Numbered from the stretch's first letter, positions 6,517 through 13,551 are shown. The stretch is DNA of 13,610 nucleotides from Proteobacteria bacterium UBA3588 (GCA_002376325.1 DFMR01000091.1:1-13610); one strand, 5' to 3'. Notes: generated by a model from the sequence alone, not told the origin. Numbers and translations: made by a program.

Positions 6517-6599
6517 TGTAGGATGCGGTGAGCATCGCGGACCGCATCGTTCGTGTGGCCGTCGCGATCGATGCGGTTCGTTCCTCACCGCATCCTACA
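6517..6599. repeat. REP-like palindrome with 16-bp perfect arms (GATGCGGT type)
   Basis: TGTAGGATGCGGTGAG (6517-6532) and CTCACCGCATCCTACA (6584-6599) are perfect reverse complements. Inside them, ACCGCATCG (6541-6549) and CGATGCGGT (6569-6577) form a second perfect inverted pair. Because GATGCGGT and ACCGCATC occur in both halves, each half can also fold into its own hairpin, giving alternative structures. The element begins six bases after the hemH stop codon. GTAGGATGCGGT-type palindromes are familiar dispersed intergenic repeats in gammaproteobacteria. It may also help to end or protect the hemH transcript. Confidence 0.8.
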
Positions 6600-6660
6600 T
6601 CGCCGATCCGATCGTGCGCCGGTCATTACAAACCGTCCCAACGCGTTAAGAACAAATATA

Positions 6661-6760
6661 TTAACCACGGGGAACACGGGGAATACCAGAGATGTCTGAT
6701 CCGCGTTGCCTTGCGGTTATAGCGGTTCCCCGTGCTCCCCCCGTGTACTCCGTGGTTTAA
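6661..6760. repeat. Palindromic repeat (AACCACGG-GAACACGG type) between hemH and the lon-like gene
   Basis: The left arm TTAACCACGGGGAACACGG.. (6661-6683) is matched by the reverse complement of the right arm (6726-6760, ending CTCCGTGGTTTAA). The right arm carries one extra GGGGAGCACG-type unit. The 42-bp centre has no obvious structure. Repeats built from degenerate ACGGAGAACACGG units are common non-coding elements in proteobacterial genomes. It ends six bases before the stop codon of the minus-strand lon-like gene, so it lies in the tail of that transcript. Confidence 0.7.
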
Positions 6761-6766
6761 AGTGTT

Positions 6767-9163
6767 TTACCCCCCAAACAGGATCGGCACCACCTCGCGG
6801 TAGTGTTTGACGAAATGCGCAGTCACGCCCTTGCGGATGTAAGCGGGCAGCTCCTCGAAGTCGCCGCGGTTGGCCTCCGGCATGATCAATTCCATGATGC
6901 GCAGCCGGCGCGCCGCGATCACCTTTTCGCGTACCCCGCCGATAGGCAGCACCTGTCCGGTCAGGGTCAGTTCACCAGTCATTGCCAAGCCGTGGCGGAT
7001 GCGCTGATTGCGTGCCAGCGACAGCAGGGCGCTGGCCATGGTGATGCCGGCACTGGGGCCGTCTTTCGGTGTCGCTCCTTCCGGCACATGCAGATGGACG
7101 AAAGCGTCGTCGAAGAAGTCGGGACTGCCTTGAAACTGCTTGAGGTGCGAGCTGACATAGCTATAGGCGATCTCCGCCGACTCGCGCATCACCTCGCCCA
7201 GCTTGCCGGTCAGTTTGAAGCCGCGACCGCGGCTGTGCACACGGGTCGCTTCGATGCTGAGGGTGGCGCCGCCCATCGCCGTCCAGGCGAGACCGGTGAC
7301 CACGCCGATGCCGCCGATAGGACGTTCCGCGTGAAAGAACGGTTTGCCCAGCATCTCTTCGATCGCGTGTGGCCCGACCCGGATCGGACCCTTTTCGCCG
7401 CCGATGATACGTACCACGGCCTTGCGCACGATGCGTCCCAGTTGCTTTTCCAGGTTGCGTACCCCCGCTTCGCGCGCATACCCTTCGATGACCTTGACGA
7501 TTGCCGCGTCGGAAATTTTTACCTGGCTGTTCTTCAGGCCGGCTTTTTCCAACTGCTTGGGCCACAGGTGATGCTTGGCAATCGCCAGTTTCTCTTCGGT
7601 GATGTAGCCGGAGAGACGGATCACCTCCATGCGGTCGAGCAGCGGTCCGGGGATCGTGTCGAGCTGATTGGCGGTGCAGACGAACAGCACCTTCGACAGG
7701 TCGAAGCGCAGATCGAGATAATGGTCGAGGAAATCGTTGTTCTGTTCCGGATCGAGCACCTCCAGCAATGCCGAGGCGGGATCGCCCTGATAGGAGGCGC
7801 CGACCTTGTCGATCTCGTCCAGCATAATGACCGGATTGCCGCTCTCCACCTCTTTCATCGCCTGGATGAATTTTCCCGGCATGGCGCCGATATAGGTGCG
7901 GCGGTGTCCCTTGATCTCCGCCTCGTCGCGCATTCCCCCCAGGGAGAAGCGATAGAATTTTCGCCCCAGCGCGTTGGCGATGGAGTGGCCGATGGACGTT
8001 TTGCCGACCCCCGGCGGGCCGACCAGCAACAGGATGGAGCCTGCCACCTCACCCTTGAGCACCCCCACCGCGAGGAATTCAGTGATGCGCTGTTTGACGT
8101 CTTCCAGGCCATCGTGGTCCTGATCGAGGATTTTGCGCGCCCGTTTCAGATCGAGCTTGTCCTGCGAATAGCGGCCCCATGGTAGGGCGGTCGCCCAGTC
8201 CAGGTAGTTGCGCGTCACCGTATATTCGGGTGAACCGAGTTCGAGGATCGACAGTTTCTGCAACTCGTCGTCGATGCGCTTTTGCGCGGTTTCCGGCAGT
8301 ACCAGGCCTTCCAATTGTTGGCGAAAGCGTTCCACATCGGCGGTACGGTCGTCCTTTTCCAGCCCCAACTCCTTCTGAATCTCCTTGAGCTGCTCACGCA
8401 GGAAGAATTTGCGCTGCTGCTCGTTCATGCGCTCGTCCACCCGCTCGCGGATCTTGGTTTGCAGGCGGGCGACTTCCAGCTCGTTCTTGATCAGCACCAG
8501 AACCTTTTCCATGCGCGGCAGGATGGGAAAGGTCTCCAGCACGCTTTGCAGCTGTTCCTTCTTGGCGGTGGTCAGTGCGGCGGCGAAATCGGTCAGCGGC
8601 GACGGTTCGTTGGGGCTGAAGCGGCTGAGGAAGTATTTAAGCTCCTCGCTATAGAGTGGATTCAGGGGGATCAGCTCTTTGATTATGTTGATGATGGCCA
8701 TGGCGTAGGCCTTGAGTTTGTCATTCGACCTTGTCCGCTCTTCCGGGGGATATTCCACTTCGACCATGAACGGCGGCTTGTCCGACAGCCATTTGACGAT
8801 GCGGAATCGTTGAATGCCTTCGGCAATGAATTGAATCTTTTCTCCGGCACGGGCGGGTTGGTGGATGCGCACCACGCTGCCGACGGTATTGAAATCCCGG
8901 TGGCTGAGTTGCTGCAGGTCGCCGCCGCGCAGCAATACCAGCCCGACGAGATGATGCGGATGGTCGCCGACATGTTCCACCGTTTCCAGCCACGGTTGCT
9001 CGTCCATTACCACGGGAAAGGTTTGTGCGGGAAAAAACGGCCGATCGGTCAACGGCAGTAGGTAGAGGGTGGTGGGCAACACCTGGGAGGCAAGGGCCAG
9101 TTCGGATGACGGTTGCTCTTCCTGTGACAGCATTTCGGCTTCAATAGGGGTGTTTTCAGCCAT
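6767..9163 (-). CDS. Lon-family ATP-dependent protease, AsrA-like second Lon
   Basis: This 798-aa protein has the full Lon (LonA) build: an N-terminal substrate-binding domain (about 30-230), a coiled-coil linker (about 230-290), an AAA+ module and a serine-lysine protease domain. Walker A is GPPGVGKT (382-389) and Walker B is VIMLDE (445-450). The catalytic Ser704 lies in DGPSAG and Lys747 in GGVREK, 43 residues apart as in E. coli Lon (679/722). The N-terminus (LYLLPLTDRPFFPAQTFPVV) differs from standard Lon (IPVLPLRDVVVYP) and recalls AsrA (PA0779) of Pseudomonas aeruginosa, about 799 aa and linked there to heat-shock gene induction. The cell probably has a standard Lon elsewhere. The ATG at 9161-9163 has a GAGAGGAA ribosome binding site (9171-9178). 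There is no clpPX or hupB next to it, unlike the usual lon locus. Confidence 0.93.
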   Translation of the reverse strand: MAENTPIEAEMLSQEEQPSSELALASQVLPTTLYLLPLTDRPFFPAQTFPVVMDEQPWLETVEHVGDHPHHLVGLVLLRGGDLQQLSHRDFNTVGSVVRIHQPARAGEKIQFIAEGIQRFRIVKWLSDKPPFMVEVEYPPEERTRSNDKLKAYAMAIINIIKELIPLNPLYSEELKYFLSRFSPNEPSPLTDFAAALTTAKKEQLQSVLETFPILPRMEKVLVLIKNELEVARLQTKIRERVDERMNEQQRKFFLREQLKEIQKELGLEKDDRTADVERFRQQLEGLVLPETAQKRIDDELQKLSILELGSPEYTVTRNYLDWATALPWGRYSQDKLDLKRARKILDQDHDGLEDVKQRITEFLAVGVLKGEVAGSILLLVGPPGVGKTSIGHSIANALGRKFYRFSLGGMRDEAEIKGHRRTYIGAMPGKFIQAMKEVESGNPVIMLDEIDKVGASYQGDPASALLEVLDPEQNNDFLDHYLDLRFDLSKVLFVCTANQLDTIPGPLLDRMEVIRLSGYITEEKLAIAKHHLWPKQLEKAGLKNSQVKISDAAIVKVIEGYAREAGVRNLEKQLGRIVRKAVVRIIGGEKGPIRVGPHAIEEMLGKPFFHAERPIGGIGVVTGLAWTAMGGATLSIEATRVHSRGRGFKLTGKLGEVMRESAEIAYSYVSSHLKQFQGSPDFFDDAFVHLHVPEGATPKDGPSAGITMASALLSLARNQRIRHGLAMTGELTLTGQVLPIGGVREKVIAARRLRIMELIMPEANRGDFEELPAYIRKGVTAHFVKHYREVVPILFGG

Positions 9164-9455
9164 CAGTCAGTTCCTCTCACGACATACGTCTCGGGTGTGC
9201 GTGGTGTGATTATGGAAAATATACGGCATTGCGTCGAAAGCGCGGGTCTCGATGCGAGGTTGATTTCAGCCCTATTTTCCCTGTATTCGCGTTATTTCAT
9301 AGATGGCGCTGTTTGGGGTCGTTTCCAATGTTGTGGTCGGCAAGATAACCGGGATACGAACCATCGGTAGAGCATGCACACCACATATTAGCGTTCAAAT
9401 GGCGTGTTCGGTACGTTCGTTATAAGACGCTTTGTTGATTTGACGTAGCACCCTC
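9164..9455. other. Divergent intergenic region between the lon-like gene and the H1-like gene
   Basis: The gap between the two divergent start codons (9163 and 9549) is 385 bp. It contains the ribosome binding site of the lon-like gene (9171-9178, minus strand), a possible heat-shock-type promoter for it (9301-9328) and the promoter of the H1-like gene (9479-9506). I see no ORF, long inverted repeat or RNA gene in the rest. The gap is visibly AT-richer than the flanking genes. Confidence 0.5.
9301..9328 (-). promoter_or_regulatory. Candidate sigma-32 (RpoH) type promoter for the lon-like gene
   Basis: Read on the minus strand, TTGGAAA (9322-9328) is followed after 13 bp by CGCCATCT (9301-9308). 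The heat-shock consensus is CTTGAAA, 11-16 bp, CCCCATNT, so the -35 matches 5 of 7 bases and the -10 fits except for one base. The start codon lies about 130 bp downstream, giving a long leader. Lon-type proteases are classic heat-shock genes, which makes this plausible, but it was found by eye. Confidence 0.35.
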
Positions 9456-9478
9456 TTGAAAAAATGTTGTAAGTTTGC

Positions 9479-9506
9479 TTGTTACCTGAAAGTTTCTGTT
9501 TATAAT
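9479..9506 (+). promoter_or_regulatory. Strong sigma-70-type promoter for the H1-like gene
   Basis: TTGTTA (9479-9484) and a perfect TATAAT (9501-9506) are separated by 16 bp. The predicted transcript starts near 9513 and has a leader of about 35 bases that contains the AGGAG ribosome binding site. The surrounding sequence is AT-rich. This is the best promoter match in the window and suggests high expression. Confidence 0.75.
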
Positions 9507-9548
9507 GTTTTACGACACTGTGTCTCTAAATCAAGGAGAAATAATGCC

Positions 9549-9974
9549 ATGCCGAAAGTGAAAAGACGCGCAGTTGCCAAGAAAACTGTGAAGAAAGCCA
9601 AAACCGCAACAGCTAAGAAAGCCGTCCGTCGCGGTCGGCCGGCAACAAAGCGGACGGCTGCTAAAAAGACGCTAGCGGCATCCGTGAAGAAGATGAACGC
9701 ACAGGCTAGAATCGTGAAGGCCCGTGTTGTGGCTCAAAAGAAGAAGGCTGCCCAGCAAGAGAAGGCCATGCGCGTGAAAATGCGTGCAGCAGTCGCCGAA
9801 GCCAAAGCCCGCCTGAAGGCGGCGATGGACGAGGAGAAGGCCTATGAAGCCAAGGCAGCGGTGGTTGCGAAGGCAGTTGCTGCGTGGGATAAGAAACATG
9901 TGAAGAAGGCTGTCAGCACGAAGAAACGCAAGCCGGCGCGTAAAAAACGCGTGGTGAAGAAGGCCGCAGCCTGA
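9549..9974 (+). CDS. Histone H1-like, Lys/Ala-rich DNA-binding protein
   Basis: This 141-aa protein is very basic and low in complexity. Residues 1-50 are Lys/Arg/Ala-rich and hold an AT-hook-like core RRGRP (27-31). Residues 51-115 are an Ala/Lys/Glu-rich stretch likely to form a long helix. The tail (115-141) is again Lys/Arg-rich (KKRKPARKKR). Such proteins (AlgP or bacterial H1-like types) bind DNA with little sequence specificity and act in the nucleoid. I chose ATG 9549, giving MPKVKRRAVAKK; the frame runs back to a TTG at 9456, upstream of the promoter. AGGAG at 9534-9538 is 10 bases from this ATG but only 5 from an out-of-frame ATG at 9544. The base composition is AT-richer than that of its neighbours, as expected from the many Lys codons. 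The exact role is unknown. Confidence 0.85.
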   Translation: MPKVKRRAVAKKTVKKAKTATAKKAVRRGRPATKRTAAKKTLAASVKKMNAQARIVKARVVAQKKKAAQQEKAMRVKMRAAVAEAKARLKAAMDEEKAYEAKAAVVAKAVAAWDKKHVKKAVSTKKRKPARKKRVVKKAAA

Positions 9975-10004
9975 TACGGAAAAGCTGCAGCCTGATATGG
10001 AAAG
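9963..10004 (+). repeat. 21-bp tandem duplication spanning the stop codon of the H1-like gene
   Basis: The unit GCCGCAGCCTGATACGGAAA plus one A (9963-9983) is followed directly by GCTGCAGCCTGATATGGAAA plus one G (9984-10004), differing at 3 of 21 positions, all transitions. The first copy holds the true stop TGA (9972-9974). The second copy carries the same Ala-Ala-stop sequence in frame, so a read-through product would gain only seven residues. Confidence 0.85.
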
Positions 10005-10037
10005 GCCCCCGTCGCTATCGATGGGGGCCTTTTTTTT
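10002..10037 (+). terminator. Intrinsic terminator of the H1-like gene
   Basis: AAGGCCCCCGTCG (10002-10014) pairs with CGATGGGGGCCTT (10019-10031) around a 4-base loop, with one G-T wobble in 13 pairs, followed by a run of eight T (10030-10037). This is a textbook rho-independent terminator for the + strand. The opposite side has only three A residues, so it is unlikely to stop the minus-strand moeA transcript efficiently. Confidence 0.93.
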
Positions 10038-10064
10038 ATAGAGATAAGAGTGCCGGATTCATGG

Positions 10065-11324
10065 CTAAATCAAGCCGGCGAAGGGCTCCACTTCCACCAT
10101 GGTCCCTGTGGGGACTGTTCCCCAGTCGGCCGGCAGAATGATGAAACAGTTGGCTTGGCTCATCGAGCGCAACACGTGCGAACCCTGCGGACCGGTGCTG
10201 CGTACCACCAATCCTCCCTGTTCGTCGCGGTACAGGACTCCGCGCTGATAGTCGGTGCGCCCCGGGGACTTTTTCAGTGTGTCGACGCATTTCAGCGTCA
10301 GCCGCAGCGGCCTAACGTCAGTCTGCCCCATCAATTTCAGCAGTATGGGCCGTACGATTTGATAAAAGGTCGTCATCGAAGAGACCGGGTTGCCGGGAAG
10401 GCCGAAGAAAGCGGTGTTTCCCAGCTTGCCGAAGGCGAGCGGTTTCCCCGGCTTCATCGCTATCTTCCAGAAGTTCACCTGCCCGAGCCGTTCCAGGGTC
10501 TCTTTCACGTAATCGGCGTCGCCCACCGAGACGCCTCCCGAAGTCACCAACACGTCAGCCATTGCCGTCGCCTGCCGGAAGGCTGCGTCGAGCGCCTCAC
10601 GGCGATCAGGCACGACGCCCATATCGATTATTTCGACGCCAAGCCGGCTCAGCATGCCATGGAGCGTGTAGCGGTTGCTGTCATAGATCTGTCCGTCGCC
10701 CAACGGTTCGCCGAGTGAGCGCAACTCATCTCCGGTGGAAAAAAACGCGACGCGCAAGCGGCGTGTCACCTTCACTTCGGCGATGCCGAGAGAGGCCAAC
10801 AGGCCCAACTCCGCTGGGTTGATCCGTTGTCCGCGAGACAGCACCACCTGGGCGATTGCCATATCTTCTCCGGGCATGCGCACGTGCTGGCCTGGCCTGT
10901 GCCCGCTACCGACGATGAGCGCGTCGCCGCGGCGGATGGCATCCTCCTGCATGATTACGGTATCGGCGCCGTCCGGCAGTTTGGCGCCGGTCATGATGCG
11001 CACTGCCTGTCCTGCGCCGAGGCCGGCGGCAACGGGGTGGCCTGCGAGTGCGGTGCCGATGATCTGCAATGTAGCCTGCGCCGTCGATGGAATATCGGCG
11101 CTACGCACGGCGTAGCCGTCCATCGCGGAATTGGCGTAGGCCGGTACGTTGATTGGGCTGCAAATATCCTCGGCAAGGATACGATCGAGGGCGTTGCGCA
11201 GAGCCAGCTGTTCAAAACCGGCGATCGGTTCGACGGCCTCACCGATGCGGGCCAAAGCCCGCTCGACGGTGAGGTTGTCCGCAGCCTCGGCGATGCCTGT
11301 GCCAGTCATTTTCTTTGCCGTCAT
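10065..11324 (-). CDS. moeA: Molybdopterin molybdenumtransferase MoeA
   Basis: MoeA inserts molybdenum from molybdate into adenylylated molybdopterin in the cytoplasm, giving Mo-molybdopterin. The 419-aa length is typical (E. coli 411). Landmarks are SAMDGYAVR (66-74), MTGAKLPDGAD (111-121), FSTGDEL (195-201), GQIYDSN (211-217), the MPT-binding TSGGVSVGDADYVK (261-274), KPGKP (291-295) and GLPGNPVSS (308-316). Domain IV covers about 335-419. The start ATG (11322-11324) has GAAGGAT a few bases upstream. It lies 15 bp after the fused mobAB gene on the same strand, so both are very likely one operon for cofactor maturation. The stop codon is TAG. Confidence 0.96.
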   Translation of the reverse strand: MTAKKMTGTGIAEAADNLTVERALARIGEAVEPIAGFEQLALRNALDRILAEDICSPINVPAYANSAMDGYAVRSADIPSTAQATLQIIGTALAGHPVAAGLGAGQAVRIMTGAKLPDGADTVIMQEDAIRRGDALIVGSGHRPGQHVRMPGEDMAIAQVVLSRGQRINPAELGLLASLGIAEVKVTRRLRVAFFSTGDELRSLGEPLGDGQIYDSNRYTLHGMLSRLGVEIIDMGVVPDRREALDAAFRQATAMADVLVTSGGVSVGDADYVKETLERLGQVNFWKIAMKPGKPLAFGKLGNTAFFGLPGNPVSSMTTFYQIVRPILLKLMGQTDVRPLRLTLKCVDTLKKSPGRTDYQRGVLYRDEQGGLVVRSTGPQGSHVLRSMSQANCFIILPADWGTVPTGTMVEVEPFAGLI

Positions 11325-11339
11325 CTTCTATCCTTCGGC

Positions 11340-12512
11340 CTACTCAATGCATGGGTCATTATGCGCAGCGACGCCCGAGGTATCCAGCGCCGGCCCGGTG
11401 GCGCCCACGATATGCGTAACGATAAAGTCCGCGATCGATTCCGGATGGTTCATATCCAGGGTGGGGATGACGATATCCGAATCCAACGCTCCGTCGCTGG
11501 CTACGGCCACGATCCACGGGTCCGACGGATACAACAGCGCTTTGCCGAGCGCAGGACGATGCAATTCAATTTTCGGTATCCGTTCGTGTTTGAACCCCTC
11601 TAGCAGTATCAGGTCGAGGTGTCGATGATCCAGCACTTGCAGCAATTCAGCCAAATCGGGTTCCGCAGCATCGTCATTGCATTCCGTCATCAACGCCCAG
11701 CGCCGCGGTGAAGCCAGCAACACTTGGTATGCTCCGGCGCTGCGCAGACGGTAACTGTCTTTTCCCGGCTGATCGACGTCGAACGGGTGGTGGGTGTGTT
11801 TTAACGCGGCGAGACGCAGCCCGCGACGGCGCAACAAGGGTATCAGGCGTTCCAGCAAGGTGGTTTTCCCGGTGCCGCTGCAGGCGACAAATGCGACCTG
11901 TGGCGTTGACTGGTCGTCCGCTGCCAACGCTCGCAGTTGTTCCTGGGTGTTCACATTCACAAACGCATCGGGCGCGGCCGAGTAATCGACCGTCGTAAGG
12001 CTCACGCTCCGCAACCACTCCTGCACACGGCGGTGCCCGCTGTTGAGATAACGTTCCAGGGAGGGGCGAACACGGTGGCGCAGCAGCATGACAACGGCGT
12101 GCAGCCGCGTCCCGTCGTAGACCGAACAGACGTCGGCGTCATCCTGTTCCAACGCATCGCGCATGCGCCTGACCAGGTCCGGCGGCAGACGGGGCATGTC
12201 GCACGGAACCACCAATATGTAACCGGCGGGGCATGCCTGCAATGCCGTCAGTACGCCTGCGAGCGGTCCGGGCTGGTCAGGGATGCAATCGGCGATCACC
12301 GGCAGACCCAATGCGGCATAGTCGGCGGGTCTGCTGTTGCTGTTGATGAGCATGGTGCCCACTTGCGGTCGCAGCGCCGCCACCACATGGGCTATCAGCG
12401 GCCACCCGTCGAGCGGCAGCAGTGCCTTGTCGCCGCCGCCCATGCGACGGCCGCGCCCGCCGGCGAGGATAACGGCGCAAATATCGGCAGCTGGGGCGGC
12501 GGTTTCGTGCAT
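11340..12512 (-). CDS. mobAB: Fused MobA-MobB: molybdenum cofactor guanylyltransferase / MGD biosynthesis adaptor
   Basis: This 390-aa protein fuses two enzymes of the molybdenum-cofactor pathway. Residues 1-195 are MobA, which attaches GMP to Mo-molybdopterin to make the guanine dinucleotide form used by DMSO-reductase-family enzymes. They carry the nucleotide-binding LAGGRGRRMGGGDK (16-29), DQPGPLAG (79-86), PCDMPRLP (103-110) and FVNVNTQEQL (184-193). Residues about 204-375 are MobB, a GTP-binding helper, with the P-loop ACSGTGKTT (210-218), KHTHH (238-242), DSYR (252-255) and LILLEGFK (301-308). The junction is a short linker (LAADDQSTPQ). The first P-loop residue is Ala instead of Gly, which the A/G-x4-GK-T pattern allows. 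No clear Shine-Dalgarno precedes the ATG (12510-12512). Separate mobA and mobB genes are the E. coli arrangement; fused forms are known. Confidence 0.93.
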   Translation of the reverse strand: MHETAAPAADICAVILAGGRGRRMGGGDKALLPLDGWPLIAHVVAALRPQVGTMLINSNSRPADYAALGLPVIADCIPDQPGPLAGVLTALQACPAGYILVVPCDMPRLPPDLVRRMRDALEQDDADVCSVYDGTRLHAVVMLLRHRVRPSLERYLNSGHRRVQEWLRSVSLTTVDYSAAPDAFVNVNTQEQLRALAADDQSTPQVAFVACSGTGKTTLLERLIPLLRRRGLRLAALKHTHHPFDVDQPGKDSYRLRSAGAYQVLLASPRRWALMTECNDDAAEPDLAELLQVLDHRHLDLILLEGFKHERIPKIELHRPALGKALLYPSDPWIVAVASDGALDSDIVIPTLDMNHPESIADFIVTHIVGATGPALDTSGVAAHNDPCIE

Positions 12513-12601
12513 AACGATGGGTGGGGTATTGCCGGAAGTGTTTGCATCGTACCATGGAGGCTGCGGAGCATGCGGGCTCCAACGCGACGAGGGAGGCGAC
12601 T

Positions 12602-13234
12602 ATGGGGGAGCGGAGCGAGTGGGGAGGGCCGGCGCAACCCACGGTGCAACTGCTGGAGCGACAGGTCTGCTACGAGGGTTTCTTCCGTATCGAGCGCTAC
12701 CGGTTGCGTCATCGGCTGTACGATGGGGCGATGAGCGCGCCACTGGTGCGGGAACTGTTCGAGCGGGGCCATGCCGCGGCGGTATTGCCTTACGACCCGG
12801 TGCTCGACCGTATCGTACTGCTGGAACAGTTCCGCATCGGCGCGCTGACGGCGCCGGGCGGCGCATGGCTGCTGGAGATTGTCGCCGGCATGATAGAGCC
12901 GGGCGAGACCGCTGAAGATGTCGTGCGGCGCGAATTGCAGGAGGAGGCCGGATGCACCCTGCTGGGGCTGGAACCGATCTGCGAATATATGGTGAGTCCC
13001 GGCGGTACCTCCGAACGCATCAGTCTGTTTTGCGGTCGGGTCGACGCCCGCGGGGTTGGCGGGATTCACGGCTTGGCCGAGGAAGGAGAGGATATCAAGG
13101 TTGCCAGCGTGGGTTTCGACGAGGCGGTCGCGTTGCTGCACGCCGGTCGGCTGGATTCGGCCAGTCCGATTATTGCGTTACAATGGCTGCTCCTCAACCG
13201 TGACCGCCTGCGGCAGCGCTGGGGTCTTGAATAA
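12602..13234 (+). CDS. nudF: ADP-ribose pyrophosphatase NudF (Nudix)
   Basis: This enzyme hydrolyses ADP-ribose to AMP and ribose 5-phosphate, clearing a reactive metabolite. The length of 210 aa is almost that of E. coli NudF (209). The Nudix box is complete: Gly96, Glu102, RELQEEAGC (110-118). The N-terminal part (ERQVCYEGFFRIERYRLRHRLYDG, about 19-42) and the VSPGGTSERISLFCGRVDA segment (131-149) are typical of the NudF branch. I chose ATG 12602 because GGGAGG lies five bases before it (12591-12596). The frame extends to GTG 12521, but that would give an unlikely Cys/His N-terminal tail. In many gammaproteobacteria nudF lies near tolC, cpdA and parE, which are not seen here; instead it is divergent from mobAB. 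Confidence 0.95.
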   Translation: MGERSEWGGPAQPTVQLLERQVCYEGFFRIERYRLRHRLYDGAMSAPLVRELFERGHAAAVLPYDPVLDRIVLLEQFRIGALTAPGGAWLLEIVAGMIEPGETAEDVVRRELQEEAGCTLLGLEPICEYMVSPGGTSERISLFCGRVDARGVGGIHGLAEEGEDIKVASVGFDEAVALLHAGRLDSASPIIALQWLLLNRDRLRQRWGLE

Positions 13235-13256
13235 ATCGCAAAATGGACGATATTAA
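13227..13256 (+). promoter_or_regulatory. Candidate sigma-70 promoter for the small downstream gene
   Basis: TTGAAT (13227-13232), overlapping the nudF stop codon, and TATTAA (13251-13256) are separated by 18 bp. Transcription would begin near 13263. This would place the ATG at 13243 upstream of the transcript and favours the ATG at 13285 as the start of the small protein. Confidence 0.5.
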
Positions 13257-13284
13257 TAGTGTCCTACGGATTGAAGTGAACCTT

Positions 13285-13512
13285 ATGAGCATTTCCGGTG
13301 TATTCAACCATGCCATCCTCGGTATTCAGCGCGGTTTCGCCGGGCTGAACCGCGACTCCGCCCAGCTCGCCAGCGCCAAGGCGATGACAGAGGGGCCGTC
13401 AGCTACACCCTTGGTCGACAGCAAGATCAACGCCATCCAGATCGAGGCCAATGCCAAGCTCGTGTCCACCACGGACAAGGCCATCGGCAGCCTGTTCAAC
13501 GAAAAGGCCTGA
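13285..13512 (+). CDS. Small (75-aa) protein resembling rod/hook-type motility proteins
   Basis: The 75-aa product begins MSISGVFNHAILGIQRGF and ends ANAKLVSTTDKAIGSLFNEKA. This pattern, with a short SIS start, a helical GIQRGFAGLNRDSAQLASAKA segment and a second helix with IQIEANAKLVSTTDKAIG, resembles small proteins with flagellar rod/hook-like ends (compare the ANxxNxxT and VEANAxxLxTxDxxLGxLL patterns of FlgB/C/E/G termini). Such stand-alone genes are often left as hypothetical or putative motility proteins. ATG 13285 is preferred over ATG 13243, since the latter lies upstream of the predicted transcript start and has no ribosome binding site. A weak GAAGTGAA (13273-13280) precedes 13285. 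No flagellar gene is visible nearby. The family link is my impression and the function is unknown. Confidence 0.6.
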   Translation: MSISGVFNHAILGIQRGFAGLNRDSAQLASAKAMTEGPSATPLVDSKINAIQIEANAKLVSTTDKAIGSLFNEKA

Positions 13513-13551
13513 GCACACTCCTCTTTCGCCATCGCAACGGAACCTTTCGTG

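Noticed and set aside
6803..8185. 460-aa open frame antisense to the lon-like gene
   Set aside because: The composition (many Asp, His, Arg, Gln, no motif) is that of a shadow frame, and the minus strand encodes a complete Lon with all catalytic residues.
9456..9548. N-terminal extension of the H1-like protein to TTG 9456
   Set aside because: It would begin upstream of a near-perfect promoter and add a Cys-rich segment unlike the family.
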